NCBI GenBank assembly: GCA_030386875.1
Contig: CM059577.1
Location: 23,509,038 to 23,573,037, forward strand
Length of the DNA: 64,000 nt
Source of the DNA: Morinoia aosen
Lineage: Eukaryota > Arthropoda > Malacostraca > Amphipoda > Talitridae
Direction: 5' to 3'
Shown: piece by piece, positions 11,690-20,875 of the stretch
Layout of the letters: each line of letters starts with the position of its first letter
Numbering within the stretch: the first letter of the stretch is position 1
Position numbers and translations under genes: made by a program
Notes under the pieces: model-generated
Told to the model about the DNA's origin: nothing
What the model saw: the letters and a program-made list of their open reading frames with translations, nothing else
Database searches by the model: none

Positions 11690-12075
11690 AATGTTTTTCA
11701 TCGCATAAAGAGTATTCTTGGTGAAAAATCTATATCATTAGACATTTGATCTTTAGTGTTATCGCGTTTTGACTATTGAAGCCTAGTTTGGGAGACTTAT
11801 CTCAATATCTACAAAGAGAGTAAAAAATTATGAATTTCACGGACAAGGTGGTATGCAGAGGTAAATTCTCGAAAAATGATCCTGCAACCCCTCTCCTAAA
11901 TGAATTAGAGTGGACTCCTATTCAAGAAAGATTTTAAGCACAGTATTTCTTTTTCTCTTTATATGTTCCTCATAGCAATGCTGATGTTGTACAATTCCTT
12001 CCACCCCCCTGTCACCAAACAAAAGTCGAACTGGAGAAATAATACGAAAAATTCTGGACAATTGGGAGAAATGTA
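11690..12075 (+). pseudogene. RT C-terminal fragment of a second LINE family, copy 1
   Basis: Decayed coding homology to the region after the RT catalytic core. Pieces in shifting frames read as KVVCRGKF, ATPLLNELEWTPIQERF, SLYVPHSNADVVQFLPPP. The same segment recurs at 37115-37700. Many stops. It belongs to a LINE different from the copy at 0.4-9.7 kb, since the C-terminal sequence is unrelated. 5'-truncated, as is usual for LINE insertions. Confidence 0.7.
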
Positions 12076-12370
12076 AACTCAATCGGCCGAGAGCATTTAC
12101 TGTGAAAGTAACGAGCATGAAATTTACTTCAACAGAAGTAATAAAATTAGGTCCTAAAGTAGGTTAAAATGCTTGGGATGACCATAGATCTCGGAGAAGA
12201 CCATTGCGGCTCTGTTTTCTCCCTCCAACTGCCGTTTAACGTCTCCTGACGAAGTAAGGTGAGTATGTTAGCTTTAGTGTCTTATAAATTTATATGGTAG
12301 AATTCTTAGGCTACTACTAACTGAATAACCAAGTTATTAAAGGTACTTACCTGGTTATGCGGTAATGGTC

Positions 12371-12460
12371 AGAAGAGTAATTATAGGGCGAAGGCTCGAA
12401 CAGTAATAGTAATAGGGCGAAAGCCCAAACACTAATAGTAATAGGGTGAAAGCCCGAAAG
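12371..12460 (+). repeat. Three-copy short tandem repeat
   Basis: About three imperfect copies of a unit containing GTAATAGGGCGAAAGCCC, roughly 28 bp each. Confidence 0.6.
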
Positions 12461-14050
12461 TAATTAGTACTCTTGTAGAGCTTCAACCTATTCGTAAAAC
12501 CTAAAACCTATTTTCAACCTAAAAACATAGGTCGACCGGTCTAAAAGTTCCATGGACACCAACTCACTAGCAGACCTGCGCCTAGTCCAACAGTGGCGAA
12601 CCTCCATGTCCATAGAGTAGAGTTGGGAGCTCCTCCGACGACAGATGGTTAGGGCGAGCTTGCAGGAGTCTTGTCGGTGTATGGCTCTCAGCTTCGGCAT
12701 CACACCATCCTGAGGCCGGTAGATGCACAGGATTCCCATCTTCAGCCCAAGACCACCCGAAGAGCGAAGGTAGAGCGAAGCAGCGAGGTGATGGCGGGCT
12801 TAGGCTCTCATCCTTCCGTCGCCTGTTCTTCTTAAAAACGTGGCAGAGAAAACGCGCCCGAACCCAAAAATTAGGTTCGGAGCAAATTAGCACAACGGCA
12901 GAACGTAAAAACTGCGGCGACAGGGAGGAGCTACCCGCAGAGTCAGTGATAGGTAATTGTGTTCTGCTAATATTTTGAACAGATGGCTAGAGCAGCGCTT
13001 TTTCTGCTCTGTCTATGAAAGCATACAGTAAACTGGATACTGTATTTCATCAAACTTTAACTAGTAGCTGTCTAATAGTGTGTTAGGTGTACTCTCAAAA
13101 ACCAGTCGAGCAAACTTAAATCCATATTTTTGATAAATAATGTCTTAGTCAACTACCGTTCATCTAACTTTAGGCTGGAAGTGCGGAAAAAATCCCCATA
13201 GGGTGTACACGGGGCTTACTTTTGTTTAAAAGAGCTTTATTGCACATGCATGTACTTGTTTCCTCGAAGAAGTTTTAGCCAGTTTTATCACTTGCTCGCT
13301 GGCCATCAACTGGTACGGACGCTTCTTGGTTCTTGCCCATGAGTGACTTCTCTGCTTTGACTTCTCCTTGGACGGCATTATTTGGCCCTTGTGATGTGAG
13401 GCATTCCATTCGGCATTTCTCTGTACTGTATTTCGCCTTGAGAGAGCTTGATTGGAGAGTCGCGGAATTTCGTACCCTTTTGTTTTTGTTATACCTTTGG
13501 TTTGGTTTACTGAAGTAATTATTGATTCTCCAGTGGTCGTAAATTAGGATTGTTTATTTAGCATAAATTTTCTTGACGAGTTCGCCTCAAACTTCGTCTT
13601 CCCAGCGCGCCTGCTTTTCTTGGCTGGGAGCGATTTGACTGTCTTCACTTGGGGACAATTGCTTTTGTCTATTTGTTTAACGTCTTATGATCTTGCATGA
13701 AATTTCTTGACTTGATTTGTTCAATGGCCGTCCGCCATACTACCTGGAAGTTGGTGACACACTGACGGCACCATTTCCTTAGGTGGGTATACTTTAACCA
13801 TTGTGAATCCAAGAGAACTGATCATAATTGAGCTTCTGAACTGTCATTTAGCCAGTTGTCAATGTACTGAAACTTCTTTCCTTTTCCCCCCCATAAAGTA
13901 TTCCTTCGGGTCCTGTCTACGACAGCGCACCTAGGTCAGCAGGGTGTCAACGGGGTCTTACTCACAAGGTACTAATGAAAGACTGCTCTTAATTTTCGTG
14001 TAATAGTTATTCGAATTTGTTAATGCATAGATTTGCATTAATACAACATT
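12461..14050. other. Unassigned; GC-richer block with overlapping open frames
   Basis: 12490-12900 is noticeably GC-richer than its surroundings and open on the minus strand in two overlapping frames (83 and 103 codons). Neither has a domain I can name, and the frames cannot both be coding. It could be a degraded exon or element. 12900-14050 shows short open frames only. No RNA gene seen. Confidence 0.35.
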
Positions 14051-14067
14051 GTTTTCTTCTTTTCCAG

Positions 14068-14236
14068 CTCCTTCCGCGATCGGCCGGCGAATGTCCAATA
14101 GTGCCGCCCTTGAACCTGCCGCGTAGAGTGTGCCAATCTTGTCCTCAGCTACAAGCCGACCGTCCGCTGTGCGTACCGGGAGAAGGGCCACGAGTGCTGC
14201 CGAACTAAGAAGCCTTCGGGCTGCTACCGTTTATAA
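14068..14236 (+). other. Candidate terminal exon, cysteine-rich, probably frameshifted
   Basis: A pyrimidine-rich tract ends in TTTCCAG at 14061-14067, a good splice acceptor. Only one frame is open from there (stop at 14206-14208, containing GECPIVPP). A second frame, open from about 14121 to the TAA at 14234-14236, looks much more protein-like: CRVECANLVLSYKP, then a Cys-rich end with RCAYREKGHECCRTKK and GCYRL. AATAAA signals follow about 130 bp later. Together these suggest the last exon of a small secreted cysteine-rich protein with one indel between its two halves. It could be a pseudogene or a sequence error. I do not assign a family. Upstream exons are not identified. Confidence 0.3.
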
Positions 14237-14364
14237 ACTGGCGTTGGCAAGCGACTTATTTCATCGTTATTTTGTAAGTTTTAATTAAGCGCCGAAGTCG
14301 ACCGGAGGTGCTGGGTGGCCCACTGTACTTCGCATTGCTCCCGCTCGGAGTATTTTGATTTTAA

Positions 14365-14374
14365 AATAAATAAA
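14365..14374 (+). terminator. Candidate poly(A) signal
   Basis: Two overlapping AATAAA hexamers in AATAAATAAA, placed at a plausible distance after the candidate terminal exon. Confidence 0.35.
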
Positions 14375-14477
14375 TCTTAGCAGTTGGAGCTAAACCAACA
14401 GATTTTAACAACCCCAAGTGTAACCTTTTTGTAAAATAGTGGTAGTTTGAAGAAAAAGAAACAAAGAAAGAAAAACG

Positions 14478-14777
14478 TTTATTTCCAAAAAAGTTGGCAC
14501 ATGGGGTACATGACAACATATTGGCTATTGAAAATTTCTTAATATAAGACGTCCTTAGACAAAGCGTACCATACGAGGTGTACCAATAGACAAACTATAC
14601 GTGGTCTACTAATGGACAAACAATACGTGGTCTACTAATAGACAAACCATACGAGGTGTACTAATAGACATATTATACGAGGTGTACTGACATATTTTAG
14701 GAGGTGTACTAATAGACAAACCATACGAGGCGTGCTAATAGACGAACCATACGTGGCGTGCGCATAGATTAACCCTG
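14478..14777 (+). repeat. Dispersed repeat copy A, with 26-bp tandem units
   Basis: Starts around CGTTTATTTCCAAAAAAG, continues through CAACATATTGG and TCCTTAGACAA, then about eight copies (14556-14770) of a 26-bp unit containing ACCATACGAGGTGTACTAAT, ending AACCCTG where the Gypsy LTR begins. A homologous copy runs on the minus strand at about 29826-29690, and a shorter third copy lies at 23487-23575. Unknown element type; no coding content. Confidence 0.75.
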
Positions 14778-15376
14778 TGTAGCGTGTTGATTAGAATTCT
14801 ATTCCCTTACAGTGTATGTGTATTTAGTGTTGAATCAAGTAGAGTTGTTTGTTTTGTTGAAAGCCTGCGGTGTACATAAAATAAAGAACTATAGTGAAGA
14901 TTGGAAAATAGACCTTCGGGGGAGTGGTTTGCGGACACTTGGTCTCTGTCACTGGTGCGGAGGGGCTGATGCTCGGGGTAAGTGTGGCCGTGGTAGGTGG
15001 AATAATGTCTTAGTGGAAACGAGTGTCTTGTTTAAAACGAATATGTTGTATCCTTGTATATTCCATAGGCATTAATTAGTGCTGTATCTCCTGTCTCAGG
15101 ATCTGCTATGCCCACGTTCCGACCGCTCCTATCCGCTCTTGCTCACGCCCTTACTCTCGCTATAGTTTAGTTCTGCGGGATTTCCTTTTGCTCGTAACTT
15201 TGTAAATTTGTTAAAGGTGTTAGGTGGCGTTGAATCCTTGCGCATTGAGTTAGTAAATTGGTGATTGTAACTTATGAAGCCCAGTTGGGGCGTGCAAATA
15301 AATTTGTGCTTCAGTGTTCACCTATTTACTACCCCGGTTCCAACCTATCGCTACTGACTGTGCTTAGCACGTCACA
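14778..15376 (+). repeat. Gypsy 5' LTR
   Basis: 599 bp, TGTAGCGTG...CGTCACA. Contains AATAAA at 14880-14885, a candidate LTR poly(A) signal. An 87-codon frame inside (14812-15075) is repeated in the other LTR because the LTRs are identical; I do not treat it as a gene. Confidence 0.93.
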
Positions 15377-15379
15377 TAA

Positions 15380-15397
15380 TGGGGGCTTGACCGGGAT
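15380..15397 (+). promoter_or_regulatory. PBS-like site
   Basis: TGGGGGCTTGACCGGGAT, three bases after the LTR. It agrees at 16 of 18 positions with the tRNA-Pro PBS known from gammaretroviruses, by memory. The actual primer tRNA is not established. Confidence 0.65.
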
Positions 15398-15399
15398 TC

Positions 15400-16407
15400 A
15401 TGACGAAGTTAGACTTAACAAAAGCTTTTCTACAAATACCGTTAACGCCAGATTCAACAAAATATACCTCCTTTGTTACTGACTTCGGTCAATATGAATT
15501 CACTGTTGTACCATTTGGTATAAGATTTGCTTCGGGCATTTGCAATAGAATTATTAGTCTTGTTCTGGGAGATTGTAAAGATTTCGTAGAAAATTTTGTT
15601 GATGATTTAATAATATTTAGCAAATCGTTCGATCAACATTTGTACCATGTGAAATGTGTTTTAAAAAAATTGTCAGATTCAGGTTTAACTGTTAATCCTG
15701 GAAAGTGTACTTTTGCTACGGACAAGGTGAAATTTTTAGGAGTAATTATCGGTCATAATGTAATTTTGCCTGATCCATGTAAAATTGAAGCGGTCAAAAA
15801 TTTTCCTAGGCCGATCATCAAAAAGGATATGCGCTCATTCTTAGGACTTGTTAACTTTTATAGGAAATTTGCTCCTAACCTTGCACAAATTGTTGCGCCT
15901 TTGAATGATACCTTGAAAAAGTTTGCTGATAATGTAATTGTATGGACGCCGGAATTGTGTAAAAGTTTTCGTACAGCAGTAGAATGTATAGTTAAACATG
16001 TACCATTGTATATAGCCAATCCTTGTGATAGCTTTATAGTCCAAACTGACGCCTGTGATGCGGGACTTGGAGCCGTTCTGTTTCAGAGGGTTCATGAAGA
16101 AGAGAGGCCCATTTCGTTTATCAGCAGGAAGCTAAACGCGGCGGAGAAAAATTACCCCATCATAGAAAAAGAATGTCTCGCTATAAAGTGGGCAATTGAA
16201 AGATTCCATGATTATCTCTACGGTAGAAAGTTCACTGTGAGAACTGATCATGCACCTCTCCAGTGGCTCAACGAAAACAAAAACAGAACTAGTCGCAGAA
16301 TGCGGTGGGCCCTGAGCCTGCAAGAATATTCTTTCGATATCCAATATGTTAGAGGTAGGGATAACTTTTTGGCTGACCTATTTTCAAGATACCCTGTCAA
16401 GAACTAG
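15400..16407 (+). CDS. Truncated Gypsy RT plus complete RNase H, intact frame
   Basis: 335 codons from ATG at 15400, three bases after the PBS. Residues 1-10 (TKLDLTKAF) are RT motif A with its catalytic Asp. Motif B is a divergent PFGIRFASG. FVDD lies at residues 66-69, with the Asp pair at 68-69. Thumb and connection follow (FLGLVNFYRKF, then PL and W(T)PE blocks). RNase H has TDACDAGLGAVLF (D217), E258 in KECLAIKW and D283 in RTDHAPLQWL, ending with the conserved DNFLADLFSRYP and a stop. The N-terminal RT fingers and palm start are missing, so polymerase activity alone is doubtful; RNase H looks complete. Either the ATG created at the deletion joint is used, or the frame is merely a relic kept for cis-acting reasons. 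No stop or frameshift is present, which fits recent origin. Confidence 0.88.
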   Translation: MTKLDLTKAFLQIPLTPDSTKYTSFVTDFGQYEFTVVPFGIRFASGICNRIISLVLGDCKDFVENFVDDLIIFSKSFDQHLYHVKCVLKKLSDSGLTVNPGKCTFATDKVKFLGVIIGHNVILPDPCKIEAVKNFPRPIIKKDMRSFLGLVNFYRKFAPNLAQIVAPLNDTLKKFADNVIVWTPELCKSFRTAVECIVKHVPLYIANPCDSFIVQTDACDAGLGAVLFQRVHEEERPISFISRKLNAAEKNYPIIEKECLAIKWAIERFHDYLYGRKFTVRTDHAPLQWLNENKNRTSRRMRWALSLQEYSFDIQYVRGRDNFLADLFSRYPVKN

Positions 16408-16412
16408 AATTC

Positions 16413-16427
16413 TTAGGGGGAGGGATT
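16413..16427 (+). promoter_or_regulatory. Gypsy polypurine tract
   Basis: TTAGGGGGAGGGATT directly before the 3' LTR, the plus-strand primer site. Confidence 0.75.
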
Positions 16428-17026
16428 TGTAGCGTGTTGATTAGAATTCTATTCCCTTACAGTGTATGTGTATTTAGTGTTGAATCAAGTAGAGTTGTTT
16501 GTTTTGTTGAAAGCCTGCGGTGTACATAAAATAAAGAACTATAGTGAAGATTGGAAAATAGACCTTCGGGGGAGTGGTTTGCGGACACTTGGTCTCTGTC
16601 ACTGGTGCGGAGGGGCTGATGCTCGGGGTAAGTGTGGCCGTGGTAGGTGGAATAATGTCTTAGTGGAAACGAGTGTCTTGTTTAAAACGAATATGTTGTA
16701 TCCTTGTATATTCCATAGGCATTAATTAGTGCTGTATCTCCTGTCTCAGGATCTGCTATGCCCACGTTCCGACCGCTCCTATCCGCTCTTGCTCACGCCC
16801 TTACTCTCGCTATAGTTTAGTTCTGCGGGATTTCCTTTTGCTCGTAACTTTGTAAATTTGTTAAAGGTGTTAGGTGGCGTTGAATCCTTGCGCATTGAGT
16901 TAGTAAATTGGTGATTGTAACTTATGAAGCCCAGTTGGGGCGTGCAAATAAATTTGTGCTTCAGTGTTCACCTATTTACTACCCCGGTTCCAACCTATCG
17001 CTACTGACTGTGCTTAGCACGTCACA
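16428..17026 (+). repeat. Gypsy 3' LTR
   Basis: 599 bp, apparently identical to 14778-15376, followed by TSD copy CCCTG. Confidence 0.93.
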
Positions 17027-17031
17027 CCCTG

Positions 17032-19280
17032 TCAAGGGCTAGTTAAATAAAAAATATAATTTCTTGGATTTTTTATATCCCAAGAGATGGCTGAGAAATT
17101 CTAAATAATTAAAAAGCCACTCGAGAATTCTTCGGAATTCCCAAATTATTTGTTGAATCGAAATAAAAAAGACGAAAAAACGCTATACCGAAGCTGATTG
17201 AAGCACCGTCGTACATGACTATCAAATATTGAGAAAAGGTTAGTCCCAAAGTAATTTATGAAGAACATCACACAACGCGTAGATCTAGAAAAGCGTAAAC
17301 AAACTTACACGCAAAATGCGATTCAAGGCTTCTTCAGCATACGCACAGGGAGATAATTTTTTCCCGAGCGCTTTATTTCATTTGTCTATTTATATTATTC
17401 ATTTTTTCTATCCAGAGATGTGCCCTCTGGGGTAGTGATCGATCTATTTTTGAATCATGAAGCAAGTGCGATAAATATATTTATTTCTGAAATACAGTTC
17501 AGTGTTAACTAGTCACAGAGCTTCAGGTAAAGTTAAATGTGTCTTAAAGTTTTGTTTTTATGCAAAAATAAAAATTGAAACATATATGTATATGTGTATA
17601 TATATAATAAATATTATTATATATATGAACATATATATGTGCACACACACACATAGACATAAATGTATGGGTGCGCAGACACATACTACTCACCCACTTA
17701 CAAACACATATGCATCTACGAGTATAAACGTATTGAAAATGAATGCAAGAAAAGTAATGATAAACAAATGGCAGTCAAGTTAAGTATATTCGTAAGAGAT
17801 ATTCTGAAGAAAAAATAAGCAAAAGCAAAATGACTTCAAAAAACGTATAAAAGAAATGGTTTTTAATTTCCTAACAGAAATTTTAAAACTCAAGTCGAGG
17901 AACATCAACAAAAAAAAATTCGGGTTTCATATCCTTTCGGTATTCTCTGCAACATCATGTGGACATGGGTACATGGGATAAATGGAGATCAGTGTAAGAA
18001 AGATATCGCTTATGAGTAGCAAATACCTACAAAAATTTTGGCAGAAACACGTAAACAAACATATACTCAAAAATGAAAATTCAGAACTTGTTCAACATAC
18101 GGACAGAAAAATAATGTTTCCACGATTCATATGCTCTAATTGCGCTTTATTTAATTTGTCTAATTGTATTTTTCATTTTTTCCTATCCCCAGAAACGCTC
18201 TCTGGGGTAGTGATGTATCTATTTTTGAATCATTTCGCATGAGCCAAAAAATTAATTAACCGTAGAAATAGAATGTAGAAATAGAAATATGTTTATATGT
18301 TTATGAAATATGTTTATATGTTTATGTACGTACACAAACATATCAATATATATATACTTATTGAAAATGAATGTAAGAAAAAAATATATAAAAATTTAAA
18401 ATACGAAAAATAACCTACCTCCTATTATATCGACAATGACAGCCGAGCTCACTGTAATCGCAAGACATTATTCGGAAAAAATAGCTAAAAAGAAAGACGA
18501 CTTCGAAAACGTAAAAATGAAATGGTTTTTAATTTCATAATAGAAATTTTTAAGAAAAATCAGGTTACAGTAAAGGAACAACAACAGCAAATAAAATATT
18601 TCGTGGTTCACATCTTATCGGTATTCTCTTCAGCATTATACGGACATGGGTACATGGGATAATATGGAATAACATTGTGGCCTGATATCACATCTGAGTG
18701 GCGAATGTTCACAAAATTTGGCACGTACAGGTAGATTAAACAGTGGTCCACAGTAATAATTTTAATTAAGGAAATTTAGAGCTTTTTCTGATTTGAAAGT
18801 TCAGTGCTAGTGTGCGCTGAACGCAATGAAAAATAAAAAAATGAATAAAATGCTTAACTACCTCCTCCCCTCAGCTCAGCCAAAATCGATTGAAACACCT
18901 TCGTGAATGATTTCGAAATAGTGAGACAACGTTAGCCTAAAATTAATTTATTAAAAACATAGCACAACACCCACATTTATAAACCTGTATATTGATGCAC
19001 ACACAAAAATGTATTTCAGTGTTTGTTTGGCATACGGACGTTAAATAAAAATCCTGAAAAGAGAAAAATAAAAAATAAAGATGAGGAAATGCTACTAATT
19101 ATGGAAAAAACGACCTTCATTCCGCTGCATTGAACTAACGGCTGTGGTGCTCATTATAGTCGACAGAAATAAGTAAGATCAATATTAGAATGACTTAGCG
19201 AACGTAAAATGAAATAATTTCTAATTTTTTATCAGAAATTTCAGGAAATTAAAATTTCAGGTAAACGCAGGAATGCTGCA
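17032..19280 (+). repeat. Decayed three-copy duplication of a roughly 0.7-0.8-kb unit
   Basis: Shared landmarks recur in order: a GATTGAA(G/A)CACC...TCGT block near 17198 and 18889; a CTTTATTT...TCTGGGGTAGTGAT block near 17369 and 18143; GAAATGGTTTTTAATTTC near 17853 and 18519 with a weaker match near 19211; GGACATGGGTACATGGGAT near 17961 and 18646. No coding content. TA/CA microsatellite at about 17583-17655. Confidence 0.65.
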
Positions 19281-20653
19281 GGCCCTATGACAGAGATGCA
19301 AAATGACGTGACACATTTACTCTAAATTCTTTTACAGTTTTAGAGTTTGAGGGGTAGTATGATTATTACATCTAGATAATGCAACAATCACCCTCTTGCT
19401 AAATTAAACATGTGAGATAAGTAGCATTTGAAACTCACCTAGTTGTGTGGTGTGAGAAATGTATCATTGTGATCGTTCCCAATAATAACGTGAAGAGTTT
19501 GAGTACGTTTGTAGTTTTGTTGCGTTCCCTACACCCTCTGGAGGCCTTATATCTATTCCATCAGCTTCGCTTCGTCATTCTAGCGTTGATGTCAGTGGTT
19601 CATTGTCGGTTGCCAAATTATTGTTATTCATATGCTCTTGGAAGTAATTTCTTATTTTCTTTGGCTTGAAAATCTCCCTCCATTCAAATTGCACTAATTT
19701 TGAAAATAAGCTGAAATGAGAGCTAAGCCTTTCTCTAAAAAACATAGGTATTCAAAGCTCCTGAGTATAGGCCTACTTATTCTTCAATCTTTGTGTTACA
19801 GAAAAAAACTCATACTAAAGGTTAATTGCTGACGCAAAGCATTGCTGCCCATTTCTGGACATTTTGGCCGAATACTGAACCACTACAATAGTTTCTGGTA
19901 TTTTGTAAACCGGACCTGAGGTGAGATTTTCTATGCTTTTAATACGTTACCGCAGTATTCTCTCAAAGAATTACTGTGTTGCGTTTTAATACTTGGTATC
20001 TCTTATACCCAAGGGAAAGAGAGTCACTCAAAAGATTGTCCTTTACCGTGTTTTGTGAATTTAATGCCGGAGGATAATTCATTATCTTATTGCATCTTTA
20101 CAGGGAGGGGGATTATGCAGCAAATTTTTCATTCTGCAAAAAACCTTAGAACAAATTGAACAGCCACCGATATTATAAACTAATGTAGGAATAACTGTCG
20201 GAATGATGGTCTTACGAATCTCTTTAATTTTGGGTTAGTTCAGTACACGTATAGAGCTAATTTTACTGTAGACGTCAGAACGAGAAAGCAGTTTCACTGT
20301 TTTTCTCTGTAAAGTATGCGGAACTACCTCGACACATTTGACTCAACAGCCGTTTCGAAGCTGCAAAGATTAATAAAGACAAAGACACAAAGTTTTCAAA
20401 TTTAATTTTCATTCAGTCGCCTGACCGGCAAGGAAGATTCTTAATAGTAACAAGGCAACAAGTACTTAACCAAACACAATACGGCAAGTAGCCGATTTAC
20501 AAAATATTAGTTTTAAAAACAAAAGGACAAATTCGCCCTCAAGTATCGTATTTGTTTATTCCTTTATTTATTGATATATTTATTTATTTATTTATTTATT
20601 TAGGTTTAAAATGCGCATGTAATGTTAAGGTTCAAAGTTAGGGTGTCAGGTAA
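19281..20653. other. No gene recognised
   Basis: AT-rich DNA. A 74-codon frame at 19445-19669 has no motif. An ATTT microsatellite sits at 20577-20602. Confidence 0.4.
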
Positions 20654-20875
20654 TGCCAGTCTACAGGCGCAGGAACGAGGAGTCTGGGGAAGCTCTCCGT
20701 TTCAGGTCCCACAGCGCCAGCTTTAACGGACGTCACGGGTTATCGACTGCACTTCAACGTGCGAGCTTGCTACAAGCACTTCAGGAAGACGGAAGTTAGC
20801 GCCAAACTGACGCTACACGAAGGAAACAGGCACGGCGACTGCGGTACAACCAGGGCCAGAGCAGCTAAACCGTGA
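20654..20875 (+). other. Candidate exon fragment, function unknown
   Basis: A GC-richer island in AT-rich DNA with one open frame of 73 codons, no internal ATG, and TGA at 20873-20875. The residues look protein-like (TGYRLHFNVRACYKHFRK, then KLTLHEGNRHGDC). A CAG lies just inside the left edge but lacks a strong pyrimidine tract. I do not recognise a family. It may also be a scrap of a mobile element. Confidence 0.22.

Larger units (their letters stand above)
14778..17026 (+). mobile_element. Compact Gypsy-type LTR element encoding only RT-RNase H
   Basis: 2249-bp element. The two 599-bp LTRs (TG...CA) look identical by eye, and the target duplication is CCCTG (14773-14777, 17027-17031). A PBS-like site lies three bases after the 5' LTR, and a purine tract stands before the 3' LTR. 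The roughly 1.05-kb interior contains one intact 335-codon frame starting at RT motif A and ending after RNase H. Gag, protease, RT fingers and integrase are absent. Identical LTRs mean a very recent insertion, so the compact form itself was mobile, presumably using proteins from a full-length relative. The element interrupts dispersed repeat copy A. Confidence 0.9.

Noticed and set aside
14812-15075. 87-codon frame present twice with identical sequence (also 16462-16725)
   Set aside because: Identity is explained by the identical LTRs that contain it; LTRs are non-coding regulatory sequence and the frame has no recognised domain.
16388-17041. Similarity between the end of the RT-RNase H frame (ACCCTGTCAAGAACTAG) and the 3' flank (ACCCTGTCAAGGGCTAG)
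   Set aside because: At first it suggested insertion into a related element, but repeat copy B shows the flank belongs to the dispersed repeat; the short match is probably chance.
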